DNA of 49,575 nucleotides, from the NCBI GenBank assembly GCA_030531645.1, contig JAUNNB010000007.1, positions 1 through 49,575 of the forward strand, written 5' to 3'. Within the stretch, counting starts at the first letter, position 1; each line of letters opens with the position of its first letter. The position numbers and the translations under genes were made by a program. The DNA comes from Candidatus Saccharimonadota bacterium (GTDB taxonomy: Bacteria > Patescibacteriota > Saccharimonadia > Saccharimonadales > Saccharimonadaceae). Below the pieces are notes generated by a model. That model was not told the origin of the DNA and ran no database searches. It saw only the letters and a list, made by a program, of their open reading frames with translations. This document shows, piece after piece, positions 39,421 through 47,772 of the stretch.

Positions 39421-41352
39421 ATGAGAGTTTTAATCGCCGGCAATGTCATTAAAGATATTTATCTAGACCTCGCCGATCAATCTTTTGAATTTGATGATTA
39501 CGAGACACCTTGGCTTAGTCTCGCCTTAAACAGTAGTAGTGTCCGCTATTCCCGTCGCACATCAGTTTTTGGTGGTGCCGCTGCCACTCTAGAAGCATTG
39601 CGCAAACTTGGTCATGATGCAGAAATTTGCGGTCGCAATATTAAAACCGCCGAGAACGGCCGCACCCTGAAATTCCACGAAGATAAGCCAGTCGAAGTAT
39701 ACCGCTACATCCTAACATACGAAGATCACCTAGTATATCTCACTCCTGGCATCCGTATTCCAACTGAACTTGCCACCCCTACGGAACCAGCTGATTGGAT
39801 TTTAGTAGATCGCTCCGCCGAAATCAACGAAGATTTCCTTGATGACCTCAAGAAATATCGTGAAGTTGACCCTAATGTGAAACTAGCTGTTTTTGCCAAT
39901 ACTCGCAGCTCTAGCGCCGCTAGCGATTTAGATATGCAGAATCCTGGTGAACCTGGCGCTCGCATTTTCTCCAAACCGCTTCAGACTCTTCTTCGCAAAG
40001 CCGACCTCATCATTACCGATGGCAGCCTCTATGGACTCCGCATCAAATCATCTGTTCCAGTCTTTGAAATCAACGACCATGAAATTCGTTTCAAAGACGA
40101 CTATGTTTCATATTCTGTCGAGAATTCAGATCTCTTAACCGACCTCACCAAATACAACATCTTAACAGCCACTGTTTTCTCTGGCTATGCCGAAGGTCGC
40201 GATATCAAAGATGTCTTGGAGCTCGCCGCTATTAATATTGAAACAGCACGCATCACAAGCTTACTTGAAAGGGAAGAACTCGAAATGAAACTCACTGAAA
40301 GAAAAGAGGCCCGTGAAAACATCCGCCTCATTGCCAAACAACTTTTATCAAACCACAAAGGTATCCTCGCCGCTGATGAATCTGGTGGTAGTATCCACAA
40401 GAAATTCGAAGAAGCCGGCATTCCTGATGACGAAAGCCATCGCAGAGATTATCGCAACATTTTCTTCACCACTGAAGGCCTCGAAAACTACGTTTCTGGC
40501 GTTATCCTCTTTGATGAAACCGCCCGCCAACTTAGCGATGACGGCCGTCCTTTCACCGAGTATCTCACTAGCAAAGGTATCATTCCTGGCATCAAAGTCG
40601 ATCAAGGCCTCGTCAATTTCACTAGCACTGGTTATATGAACGAGAAATACACCACGGGCCTAGATGACCTATCAGCTCGCCTCGACGAATATTATAATAT
40701 GGGTGCTCGCTTCGCTAAATGGCGTGCCGCCTTTGAAATCACCACTGCCGTTTCCGATGCCATCAACGATATGCCAGATGTTCAACCAGTCCTAGCAGGT
40801 CTTCGCACCCCAACCAAATATGTCATTGAAGAAAACGCTCGCATTCTAGCTGAATATGCTAGGAAGTGTCAGGATGCCCATATCGTACCAATCGTAGAAC
40901 CAGAAGTCGTTCACGATGGTGATTATAGTGTTGCCACTTGTGCTAAAGTTACCAGCGCCATTTTAGACCAGCTATTCAAGGCTTTGCGCGAAAAAGGCGT
41001 CGATCTTTCCGCTTGTATTCTCAAGGTTAATATGGTGCTCGCTGGCAAAAAGTTTGAACGCCAATCTAGCCCAGAAGAAGTCGGTATCGAAACCGCCAAA
41101 GTCCTCAAAGAGCACGTCCCAGCAGAACTCGCCGGTGTTGTCTTCCTTTCGGGTGGTCAAACCGTCGAACAATCCACAGACAATCTTGCCGAAGTCATAA
41201 AAAACAGCCCATTCCCATGGCCAGTTACATTCTCATTCGCCCGCGCACTTCAAGGTCCAGCCCTCGACGCATGGAAAGGGAACAACGCTAATTCCAATGC
41301 CGCCCGCGATGCCTTCAAAGCTCGCCTCATCGCTAACTGTGAAGTCTTATAA
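39421..41352 (+). CDS. PfkB-like domain fused to class I fructose-bisphosphate aldolase
   Basis: A 643-residue fusion. Residues 1 to about 288 look like a PfkB/RfaE sugar-kinase fold (RVLIAGNVIKDIYLD, SVFGGAAATLEALRKLG), but the signature asparagine of the GGxxxN motif is T and the catalytic aspartate expected in GAGD is lost (TATVFSGY), so kinase activity is doubtful. From M289 it is a class I aldolase: GILAADES, ARFAKWRAAFE and the Schiff-base lysine K535 in ILKVNMV. It splits fructose-1,6-bisphosphate. The earlier in-frame ATG at 39403 lies in the terminator and is rejected. Confidence 0.85.
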   Translation: MRVLIAGNVIKDIYLDLADQSFEFDDYETPWLSLALNSSSVRYSRRTSVFGGAAATLEALRKLGHDAEICGRNIKTAENGRTLKFHEDKPVEVYRYILTYEDHLVYLTPGIRIPTELATPTEPADWILVDRSAEINEDFLDDLKKYREVDPNVKLAVFANTRSSSAASDLDMQNPGEPGARIFSKPLQTLLRKADLIITDGSLYGLRIKSSVPVFEINDHEIRFKDDYVSYSVENSDLLTDLTKYNILTATVFSGYAEGRDIKDVLELAAINIETARITSLLEREELEMKLTERKEARENIRLIAKQLLSNHKGILAADESGGSIHKKFEEAGIPDDESHRRDYRNIFFTTEGLENYVSGVILFDETARQLSDDGRPFTEYLTSKGIIPGIKVDQGLVNFTSTGYMNEKYTTGLDDLSARLDEYYNMGARFAKWRAAFEITTAVSDAINDMPDVQPVLAGLRTPTKYVIEENARILAEYARKCQDAHIVPIVEPEVVHDGDYSVATCAKVTSAILDQLFKALREKGVDLSACILKVNMVLAGKKFERQSSPEEVGIETAKVLKEHVPAELAGVVFLSGGQTVEQSTDNLAEVIKNSPFPWPVTFSFARALQGPALDAWKGNNANSNAARDAFKARLIANCEVL

Positions 41353-41396
41353 AAAAGTGAAGCCCCGCCTAATACTAGCGCGGGGCCTTCTAAAAA
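41351..41396 (+). terminator. Shared bidirectional terminator (aldolase fusion / hppA)
   Basis: GAAG-CCCCGC with GCGGGG-C-CTTC, A- and T-tracts at both sides; lies between two convergent genes. Confidence 0.8.
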
Positions 41397-41404
41397 ATAG
41401 TTGC

Positions 41405-43684
41405 TTAAATCAGCCCGAATAATCCAAGTACATTGAACTGGCAGAATAAGGGCGCTAAAGTAATCGAAACTGTTGCAGAAAGCTTAATTAATATGTCAAG
41501 GTCTACACCTACGACGTCTTTTCTGGGATCACCAATTGTATCACCCTCTACAGCCATCTTATGAGCATATGAGCCCTTCAGGTGTCCTTCAAGCATTCCA
41601 GCCTCAATAAATTTCTTAGCGTTATCAGCTATGCCGCCGGAGTTACCCATAAATATAGCCATACTAACTGCCATTATCGTTGCACCTGTAATCATTCCAC
41701 CGTTTGCAGCCGGACCCAAAACGAATCCAACTATTACGGGGGCCAGGATAACTACCAATGTAGGTTTTACCATCCTATGGACGGCTTCCTGTGTAGCGAT
41801 TCTGATACACTGAAGGTAATCAGGCAACATCTTACCAAGGAAAATTGCACCCTTGGAATAGTCAATCTGCTTTTCGCCTTTTTCATTGTATGTCACCGGA
41901 GCATCAATCATTAGCTGTCTCAAACTCTCAGCTTCCATAGAACGCGCTGCCGCCTTAGTATTCATCAGCAACCAGCCCATAAACAGACAAACAAATGCGC
42001 CACCGAAAGTTGCAGCATATGTCACGAACGGATTAGCCAAGCTCAGGCTTTCAGGCGAAATATTGTACTTCATGATAATCGTAAGATACGTGAAGTTGAG
42101 CGAGAGCGTTGCTCCTGCTGCGCCGCCAATTGCAAAGCCTTTAGCTACGGCCGCCCTGGTATTACCCTCGGCATCACAAACATCTGTGACTTTGCGGGTC
42201 GCACTTGCATCTTTGGAATCCTTAATACACGATTCAACTATGCCGCCTGCATTATCGGCTATCGGCCCAAAGGCATCAATCGAAACAGGCGAAGTAACAA
42301 ACGACAACATACCTATGGCAGTACATCCAATACCGAACATACCACAAACCAAATAAGCTATGATGCCAGAAACGACAATAATCAACACCGGGGTAAATAC
42401 AGAAATATATCCCCAAGCATCAATCGATGTTACTAAGAACGCAGCTCCGTGCGGAGCGTTGTTAGCCGTGTCCTCCACGGCCTTGCTAGCCAAACTCGTG
42501 TAGTATTCTGTTATCTTCGTAATCAGGATTCCCGATACGATACCAATGATTGGTGCAACCGCAGGGCTGATCCATCCCATTTTAAATCCTTCGAGTGGAT
42601 CGTTGCCAAAGAATACAAATGCAAAAATGATTGTCGAAACAATTGTGATAAACGCCGACGAGAGCATTACACTGTCTAAGAATTTCAGCGACCTTGTGGA
42701 GTCTTCTTTCGTCAACTGCACATCAGGGTCTGCCAAAATCTTCTTCAGACCTTTGTCAACTTTTACCAAAACACTTGCAAGTGCAACTAGGCTTGCCAGA
42801 AGTCCACTGGCTGCAATGGCTATTGCGAAAGATGCGACCGCATGAGCTTGCGCATCAGTTTTTGCCAAATCTACACCAGCCATGACGACCGATGCAATAG
42901 CAGCAACATAAGACTCCAACAAGTCGGATCCATTGCCACCTACATCATTGACGTTGTCGCCAATGAAATCTGCAGCTACGCTCGGAATCCTGTAATCATC
43001 TTCATCCACACCAATAACAACCTTGCCTACCAAATCAGAAGACATATCAGCTGCTTTAGTAAAGATTCCTCCGGATACTCTGTTAAACAAAGCAATCATC
43101 GAACATCCAAAGGAATACGCTACGAAACGCTGAGTCGAAGGATTGCATGCAATCCCGGTTACGATACTGTAGCCAACTGCATCTCTGCTGATTCCGAAAA
43201 CGATTCTCACCAGCACAAATCCCAGCAGTCCAAAGGCTGAAATACACAGCCCAGGCACAGCACCACCCAGAAGCGCAAACGCCCCAGTGATTCGGATACT
43301 CTTGGTCTTCTTGGCAACGTACGCCGTTACCACATTAGCGTAAGTTGCAGCCTTCATACTCATGATACAACCACATGAGCTCATGAGGGCTCCAAGCAGC
43401 AATGTGACGCCGGTCGAGAGTTCAATAAACAGTGCATTAAATAATGTAACTCCGATTAACACTACAATGATGTAGCGATATTGAGTCTTCATGAATTCAT
43501 TTGCACCGTCACGGATAATTCCCGCAAGTTCCAACATCTTTCGGTAGACGTTTTCACTGGCCGTTTCCGCTTTTGCCTCAACTTCGATGTCACCTGCCGT
43601 CGTTTTTACGCTACTGTAATAATGCGACGCAGCGAACAGTGCAATGGCGCAGACGCCGATTGCGATAAAACTATACACCAGCAT
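41405..43684 (-). CDS. hppA: Membrane-bound ion-pumping pyrophosphatase
   Basis: A 759-residue protein with about 15 to 16 membrane helices that couples pyrophosphate hydrolysis to H+ or Na+ export. The substrate site has GGIFTKAADMSSDLVGKV and IGDNVNDVGGNGSDLLESY, with the canonical DxxxDxxxD-type aspartates partly varied (usual text is DVGADLVGKVE and GDNVGDVAGM). GNTRAAVAKGFAIG has alanine where K+-independent enzymes carry lysine, pointing to the K+-dependent type. The start at 43684 is set by AGGAGGTGAT; the preceding in-frame GTG lies in it. Its long leader is unlike nearby genes. Confidence 0.93.
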   Translation of the reverse strand: MLVYSFIAIGVCAIALFAASHYYSSVKTTAGDIEVEAKAETASENVYRKMLELAGIIRDGANEFMKTQYRYIIVVLIGVTLFNALFIELSTGVTLLLGALMSSCGCIMSMKAATYANVVTAYVAKKTKSIRITGAFALLGGAVPGLCISAFGLLGFVLVRIVFGISRDAVGYSIVTGIACNPSTQRFVAYSFGCSMIALFNRVSGGIFTKAADMSSDLVGKVVIGVDEDDYRIPSVAADFIGDNVNDVGGNGSDLLESYVAAIASVVMAGVDLAKTDAQAHAVASFAIAIAASGLLASLVALASVLVKVDKGLKKILADPDVQLTKEDSTRSLKFLDSVMLSSAFITIVSTIIFAFVFFGNDPLEGFKMGWISPAVAPIIGIVSGILITKITEYYTSLASKAVEDTANNAPHGAAFLVTSIDAWGYISVFTPVLIIVVSGIIAYLVCGMFGIGCTAIGMLSFVTSPVSIDAFGPIADNAGGIVESCIKDSKDASATRKVTDVCDAEGNTRAAVAKGFAIGGAAGATLSLNFTYLTIIMKYNISPESLSLANPFVTYAATFGGAFVCLFMGWLLMNTKAAARSMEAESLRQLMIDAPVTYNEKGEKQIDYSKGAIFLGKMLPDYLQCIRIATQEAVHRMVKPTLVVILAPVIVGFVLGPAANGGMITGATIMAVSMAIFMGNSGGIADNAKKFIEAGMLEGHLKGSYAHKMAVEGDTIGDPRKDVVGVDLDILIKLSATVSITLAPLFCQFNVLGLFGLI

Positions 43685-43811
43685 ACTTATCACCTCCTAT
43701 TTTATTTTTGAACGGTGTACTTTCAATCTATAAAATAAAGGTGGTCTAGCAACTACTTGTAAAAGTACTTGACGCCCACCGTTTCACAAGAATCGCGTGC
43801 CCAGCACGCTT
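43685..43811 (-). promoter_or_regulatory. Structured hppA leader
   Basis: About 125 nt from the predicted start to the ATG. Hairpin GCGTGC/GCACGC, then GGTGG (with TACTT/AAGTA nested) closing with CCACC. The segment AACGGTG of the second stem could instead pair with CACCGTT close to the ribosome binding site, so two states are possible. No known riboswitch recognised. Confidence 0.45.
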
Positions 43812-43817
43812 ACTTAC

Positions 43818-43846
43818 ATTATACCACAGATTGGCCCGTTCGTCAA
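43818..43846 (-). promoter_or_regulatory. hppA promoter
   Basis: TTGACG (43846-43841), 17 bp, TATAAT (43823-43818). Confidence 0.8.
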
Positions 43847-43848
43847 TG

Positions 43849-43857
43849 TGATATAAT
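43849..43857 (+). promoter_or_regulatory. xseA promoter, leaderless
   Basis: TGATATAAT six bases before the ATG at 43864; three bases beyond the hppA -35. Confidence 0.65.
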
Positions 43858-43863
43858 TATTAT

Positions 43864-44958
43864 ATGGATGTTGAGTTAACTGTTTCTCAATTTATAGACA
43901 CCTGTAATCAGACTTTGGAATACGCTTACCCTTCCGTCGTTATTACTGGCGAGGTTAGCAGTTTCAAAGTTAATCAAAACAAGTGGGTTTTCTTTGATTT
44001 GAAAGACGAGGAATCTAGCATTTCTTGTTTTATGACTCTCTGGGATTTACGCCAACCACTAGAAGACGGTATGAAGGTCAAAGTTCTTTGTTCTCCAAAG
44101 CTCACCAAGTGGGGCAAATTCAGCGTCACCGTCAAACGCATCCAGCCGATTGGGGAAGGGAACATCAAAAAGAGCTTTGAGCTACTCAAAAAGAAACTCG
44201 AAAAAGAAGGTCTTTTTGCGCCAGAGAAAAAACGCCCGCTTCCTAAACCTATTTCTAAAATCGGCGTTATCTCTAGCACTCAGGCCGCCGGCTATGCAGA
44301 CTTCGTTAAAATCTTGAATGAACGCTGGGGTGGACTCGAAGTTCAAGTTTGCCACACCCAGGTTCAGGGCCTTATTGCTGCCGACCAAATCATTCGCGCC
44401 CTAAATTATCTTAACGAACGCAGCGAAGTTGATGTTATTGCCATCATTCGTGGTGGTGGCTCTGCCGATGACTTGTCCGTCTTTAATGACGAAGCTCTGG
44501 TCCGTGCCATTGCTGCTTCCAAAATTCCAGTTATCACTGGTATTGGCCATGAAGTCGACGAATCGCTATCCGATCTAGCCGCCGATGTTGTAGCCAGCAC
44601 ACCATCCAATGCGGCACAAATGCTCACGCCAGATCGCGTCGCCATGAAACGAAACCTCGAAGATAAAATCGTTGGTATTCGCCAAAAGATTTCTTCCGAA
44701 ATTCAACTTATTGAGAATTCTATTCAAAACAAGAACGACGAATTGAAGCGCATTATTTTGTCCAAAATTGAATTACTAGAAAATAAGCTAAAAAGCACGC
44801 GAAAAATCTTAGATTCTCTAAATCCAGAAATCATTCTCGAAAAAGGCTACAGTATTATTCGTGGCGATATCGACATTGGGCAAAACATCGAAATCGAAAC
44901 GAATTCTGAATTAATTGATGCTAAAGTAATCGCAAAAAGGAGTAAACATGGCCACTAA
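43864..44958 (+). CDS. xseA: Exodeoxyribonuclease VII large subunit
   Basis: A 364-residue nuclease subunit, shorter than the usual 400 to 450. N-terminal OB fold (SVVITGEVSSFKVNQNKWVFFDLKD) binds ssDNA; the catalytic core shows PISKIGVISSTQAAGYADF, IIRGGGSADDL, TGIGHEVDESLSDL and DVVASTPSNAAQMLTPD. The C-terminal coiled coil that binds the small subunit is present but short. Degrades single-stranded DNA ends. Overlaps xseB. Confidence 0.95.
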   Translation: MDVELTVSQFIDTCNQTLEYAYPSVVITGEVSSFKVNQNKWVFFDLKDEESSISCFMTLWDLRQPLEDGMKVKVLCSPKLTKWGKFSVTVKRIQPIGEGNIKKSFELLKKKLEKEGLFAPEKKRPLPKPISKIGVISSTQAAGYADFVKILNERWGGLEVQVCHTQVQGLIAADQIIRALNYLNERSEVDVIAIIRGGGSADDLSVFNDEALVRAIAASKIPVITGIGHEVDESLSDLAADVVASTPSNAAQMLTPDRVAMKRNLEDKIVGIRQKISSEIQLIENSIQNKNDELKRIILSKIELLENKLKSTRKILDSLNPEIILEKGYSIIRGDIDIGQNIEIETNSELIDAKVIAKRSKHGH

Positions 44959-45145
44959 AACTATCAACGACAAAATCAAAGAACTCGACGAGAAGGTCGA
45001 ATGGTTCTACGGCGACGATTTCGCACTCGACAAAGCATCCGAAAAATATAAGTCCGCTATCAATCTCACCAAAGAAATCGAAAAGGACCTGGACAATCTT
45101 AAAAACGAAATCACTGTTATTGACAAAGATTTTTCTACGGAGTAA
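44948..45145 (+). CDS. xseB: Exodeoxyribonuclease VII small subunit
   Basis: A 65-residue two-helix protein (KIKELDEKVEWFYGDDFALDKASEKYKSAINLTK) of the XseB pattern; it wraps around the large-subunit coiled coil. Overlaps xseA by 11 bases and is preceded by AAAGGAG inside it. Confidence 0.88.
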   Translation: MATKTINDKIKELDEKVEWFYGDDFALDKASEKYKSAINLTKEIEKDLDNLKNEITVIDKDFSTE

Positions 45146-45154
45146 AATAAGCTT

Positions 45155-45991
45155 ATGGATAACAATGTGTATCAACCTGGTGGCTTTGCGTTTGGTACCA
45201 ACCCAAATCCGGCTCCACAGCCGACAGCTCCAGCTCAACCTCAGCCCGTTCAGCAACCTCAGGGTCAACCTATGGGTGTTCCGGGTCAGCAGCCTATGCC
45301 AGGCCAACCGATGCCACAAAATCCTTATATGGCTCAGAAACCTCAGAAAAAAATCAATTCTAGCCTAATCAAAACTATCTGTCTAGTACTCGTATCTATC
45401 GTTGCCGTTACTTTTGCTTGTCTCTTTGCCTGGATGTATACCGAGTGGGACGCAGCTTCAACAGATGTCAAAGGCCAAGTTGAAAAAGCTGTTGCCATCG
45501 CTAATGACGAGCTCGAAAAAGATCTTCGCACCAAGTTTGAACAGGAACAAAAGTATCCTTACAAGACCTTCGGTGGTCCTGCCGATTTTGGTAATCTCAA
45601 CTTTGAATATCCACGCACCTGGAGCGTCTATATCCCAGATGATGCGCGCGATGCTAGCGACTACCACGCATTCCTTCACCCAGACCACGTCTCCAAGACA
45701 GATACAGAAACCGTCACGGCTCTTCGCGTAAGCATTGAAAATACCCTTCTCGACGAGGCACTCGAAGATTACAACGATGCCGTCGAAGATGGTGAGATGA
45801 CCGTCACTACCACCGTAGTTAACGGCGCCAATGTCAGCGTCTATACTGGTAAACTTCCTTCCAACGACGAATTCACCGGTATCGCCTGCCTCTTCAAGAT
45901 TCGCGATAAAACAGTCACCCTTCAGACCGATGCAATGGTTTTCAAAGACGATTTTTACAATCTATTGAAGACTGTTCACTTCAATTCGTGA
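45155..45991 (+). CDS. Membrane-anchored protein with proline/glutamine-rich cytoplasmic tail
   Basis: A 278-residue protein. Residues 1 to 65 are low-complexity P/Q/G/M; residues 72 to 95 form one membrane helix (SLIKTICLVLVSIVAVTFAC). The rest is exported: a short coiled coil (about 100-135), then a globular domain with NLNFEYPRTWSVYIP, resembling PsbP/MOG1-like folds by eye. Similar single-pass proteins are common in Saccharibacteria. Function unknown. Its TGA stop is the first part of the next promoter. Confidence 0.75.
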   Translation: MDNNVYQPGGFAFGTNPNPAPQPTAPAQPQPVQQPQGQPMGVPGQQPMPGQPMPQNPYMAQKPQKKINSSLIKTICLVLVSIVAVTFACLFAWMYTEWDAASTDVKGQVEKAVAIANDELEKDLRTKFEQEQKYPYKTFGGPADFGNLNFEYPRTWSVYIPDDARDASDYHAFLHPDHVSKTDTETVTALRVSIENTLLDEALEDYNDAVEDGEMTVTTTVVNGANVSVYTGKLPSNDEFTGIACLFKIRDKTVTLQTDAMVFKDDFYNLLKTVHFNS

Positions 45992-45997
45992 TATAAT
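45989..45997 (+). promoter_or_regulatory. Histidine kinase promoter overlapping the upstream stop, leaderless
   Basis: TGATATAAT; the TGA is the stop codon of the preceding gene. Six bases to the ATG at 46004. Confidence 0.6.
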
Positions 45998-46003
45998 AAA
46001 AAC

Positions 46004-46717
46004 ATGTCGGAGGTTAACGGATTTGCCGTTGTTGCGCATGAGTTGAAGTCGCCAATTTCAACCATACGACAACTAGCACTGGGTATGGATTTTGACGACC
46101 TCGCCCTCTGCAAGCAAAACCGCTCTAAGCTCATCTCTGTTTCAGACCACGCAATTCGCCAAGTTAATGATCTACTTAAAATTTCCCGTCTTGAAGACGG
46201 CCTGTTTGAGATGGAACCAGTATCGGCCCGCTCTATTTGTAATGATGTTCTCGCAGAGCTAGATGATTTATTTATCTCGGCCAACCGCAGAATTTCTACC
46301 AAATTCACTAATCGCTCCCATCTCGTCTACGCCAATCGCGAAATGTTACGCAGTATTATCTATAACTTCTGTGTCAACGCCCTGAACTACTCCGAATCCG
46401 GCACCATTTCCGAAATCCTAGTTCAAGATACCAAACAGCGCATCTCGCGCAACCGTGAAACAGACCGAGTCCGTATCTCAGTTCGAGATTTTGGACCAGC
46501 TCTCCCGCCAAGCATTTGGTACAAAGTTCGTCATGATTTATACGACATACCGGAGGAAATCGCCATGCGTCCAGGCAACGCCGGGCTTGGCCTCTATATT
46601 TCATCGCAATTTTCTAGGGCGATGAATTGCCAAATCTCTGCCGTTCGCCACAAAGACGGTACCACTTTCTCCATCACTCTTCCAGTTTCCGAACAATTAA
46701 GTCTGTTTGGAGACTAA
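46004..46717 (+). CDS. Soluble histidine kinase without input domain
   Basis: A 237-residue kinase core. The phospho-accepting histidine is H12 in VVAHELKSPIS, only 11 residues from the N-terminus. The ATPase part shows NFCVNALNYSESG (N box), RDFGPALPPS (G1) and GNAGLGLYIS (G2). No membrane helix and no sensory domain. Its stop is joined to the start of the receiver gene, so the two are translated together. What it senses must come through a partner or through the core itself. Confidence 0.88.
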   Translation: MSEVNGFAVVAHELKSPISTIRQLALGMDFDDLALCKQNRSKLISVSDHAIRQVNDLLKISRLEDGLFEMEPVSARSICNDVLAELDDLFISANRRISTKFTNRSHLVYANREMLRSIIYNFCVNALNYSESGTISEILVQDTKQRISRNRETDRVRISVRDFGPALPPSIWYKVRHDLYDIPEEIAMRPGNAGLGLYISSQFSRAMNCQISAVRHKDGTTFSITLPVSEQLSLFGD

Positions 46718-47071
46718 ATGAGCATATATATTATAGAGAGTAATGAAATCCTGGCAAACTGCATCAAAGATGCATTACCAAAGGACACCAAAATTTTTCC
46801 AGATATCTATTCCGCCTGGGATGCCATCCAAGATAATATCCCAAGTCTGATTTTCCTAGACATCCTCCCCACCGGTCCAGACGGTTTCACTCTTCTGAAC
46901 CAACTTGTGAGTCTAAAGGAAACCGAAAATATACCCATTATATTATTGTCGGCCATAAACCTAAAAAATTACAATTTATCAGACTATAATATTAAGCGCA
47001 TTCTAAACAAAGAAACCTTCACTCCGATGGATATTAAGGATTGCGCGGAGAAATATTATGCCAAGCAATGA
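46718..47071 (+). CDS. Stand-alone response-regulator receiver domain
   Basis: A 117-residue receiver. Phospho-aspartate D48 (FLDILPTGPDGF), switch serine S78 (LLSAIN) and lysine K98 (ILNKETF) are present, but the usual first-strand acidic pair reads E-S (YIIESNE), which may weaken metal binding. No output domain. It probably acts through protein contact, possibly with a partner encoded elsewhere. Overlaps recO by 14 bases. Confidence 0.82.
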   Translation: MSIYIIESNEILANCIKDALPKDTKIFPDIYSAWDAIQDNIPSLIFLDILPTGPDGFTLLNQLVSLKETENIPIILLSAINLKNYNLSDYNIKRILNKETFTPMDIKDCAEKYYAKQ

Positions 47072-47735
47072 TTTCAAATCCGAAGCCATCGTCTTGCGTC
47101 GCACTAACTACGGAGAAACCGACCGTATCGTCAACTTCTTAACTCCATCCGGCTCCAAATCCGCCCTTGCAAAGGGGGCCCGCAAAGAAAAATCAAAACT
47201 CGCCGGAGGTATCGAGGTGTTCTGTCTTTCCGATATCACTATCCATGAAAGATCTTCAGACGGGCTCGGTATTCTCACATCAACCAAGCCAAAACATTTC
47301 TACGAAAACATCGTGAAAGACCTAGAGACCCTAGAATTCGCCTCCAATATTCTTAAATCAGCCTCTAAACTTTCTAGCGCCATCGAATCGCCAGATTTAT
47401 TTAATCTCGTCAAAGAAATTTTCGAAGCACTAGATACGAAACTTCTCCCCATTAATTTTATAGATATATATTATATATTGAACTATGCCGAAATCTCCGG
47501 AGAGGGAATTAATCTCATTTCCGATAGCAACGGCGCCAAGCTAGACAAGGATTCCAAATACTTTTGGGATAGCTTCGCCAAAGTCTTCGCCAAAAACGAT
47601 GATGGCAATTTCAACGCCAGCCATATCAAACTTCTCCGTCTCATCATCGCTGGCAATCTAAAAACCATCTCTCGTGTCAAAGATCTCGATAAATATACCT
47701 CTGACTTCGTCGTTATCGCCAATTCATTCAAATAA
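47058..47735 (+). CDS. recO: DNA repair protein RecO
   Basis: A 225-residue protein. N-terminal OB fold (SEAIVLRRTNYGETDRIVNFLTPSGSKSALAKGARKEKSKLAG) with the typical GE/D-R pattern and a helical C-terminal half. RecO anneals DNA and loads RecA in recombinational repair. The zinc-binding cysteines seen in some RecO proteins are absent. Encoded with the kinase/receiver pair. Confidence 0.9.
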   Translation: MPSNDFKSEAIVLRRTNYGETDRIVNFLTPSGSKSALAKGARKEKSKLAGGIEVFCLSDITIHERSSDGLGILTSTKPKHFYENIVKDLETLEFASNILKSASKLSSAIESPDLFNLVKEIFEALDTKLLPINFIDIYYILNYAEISGEGINLISDSNGAKLDKDSKYFWDSFAKVFAKNDDGNFNASHIKLLRLIIAGNLKTISRVKDLDKYTSDFVVIANSFK

Positions 47736-47766
47736 AAAAGGCCTCCTGAATCCAAGAGACCTATTT
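47736..47766 (-). terminator. Terminator between recO and the GIN-like gene
   Basis: AGGTCTC and GAGGCCT on the minus strand (one mismatch), followed by TTTTTT; A-rich on the other side, so it can also serve recO. Confidence 0.55.
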
Positions 47767-47772
47767 CCATAC

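Noticed and set aside
43685-43811. Fluoride, preQ1 or THF riboswitch before hppA
   Set aside because: Conserved cores of these classes are not visible; only generic hairpins are seen.
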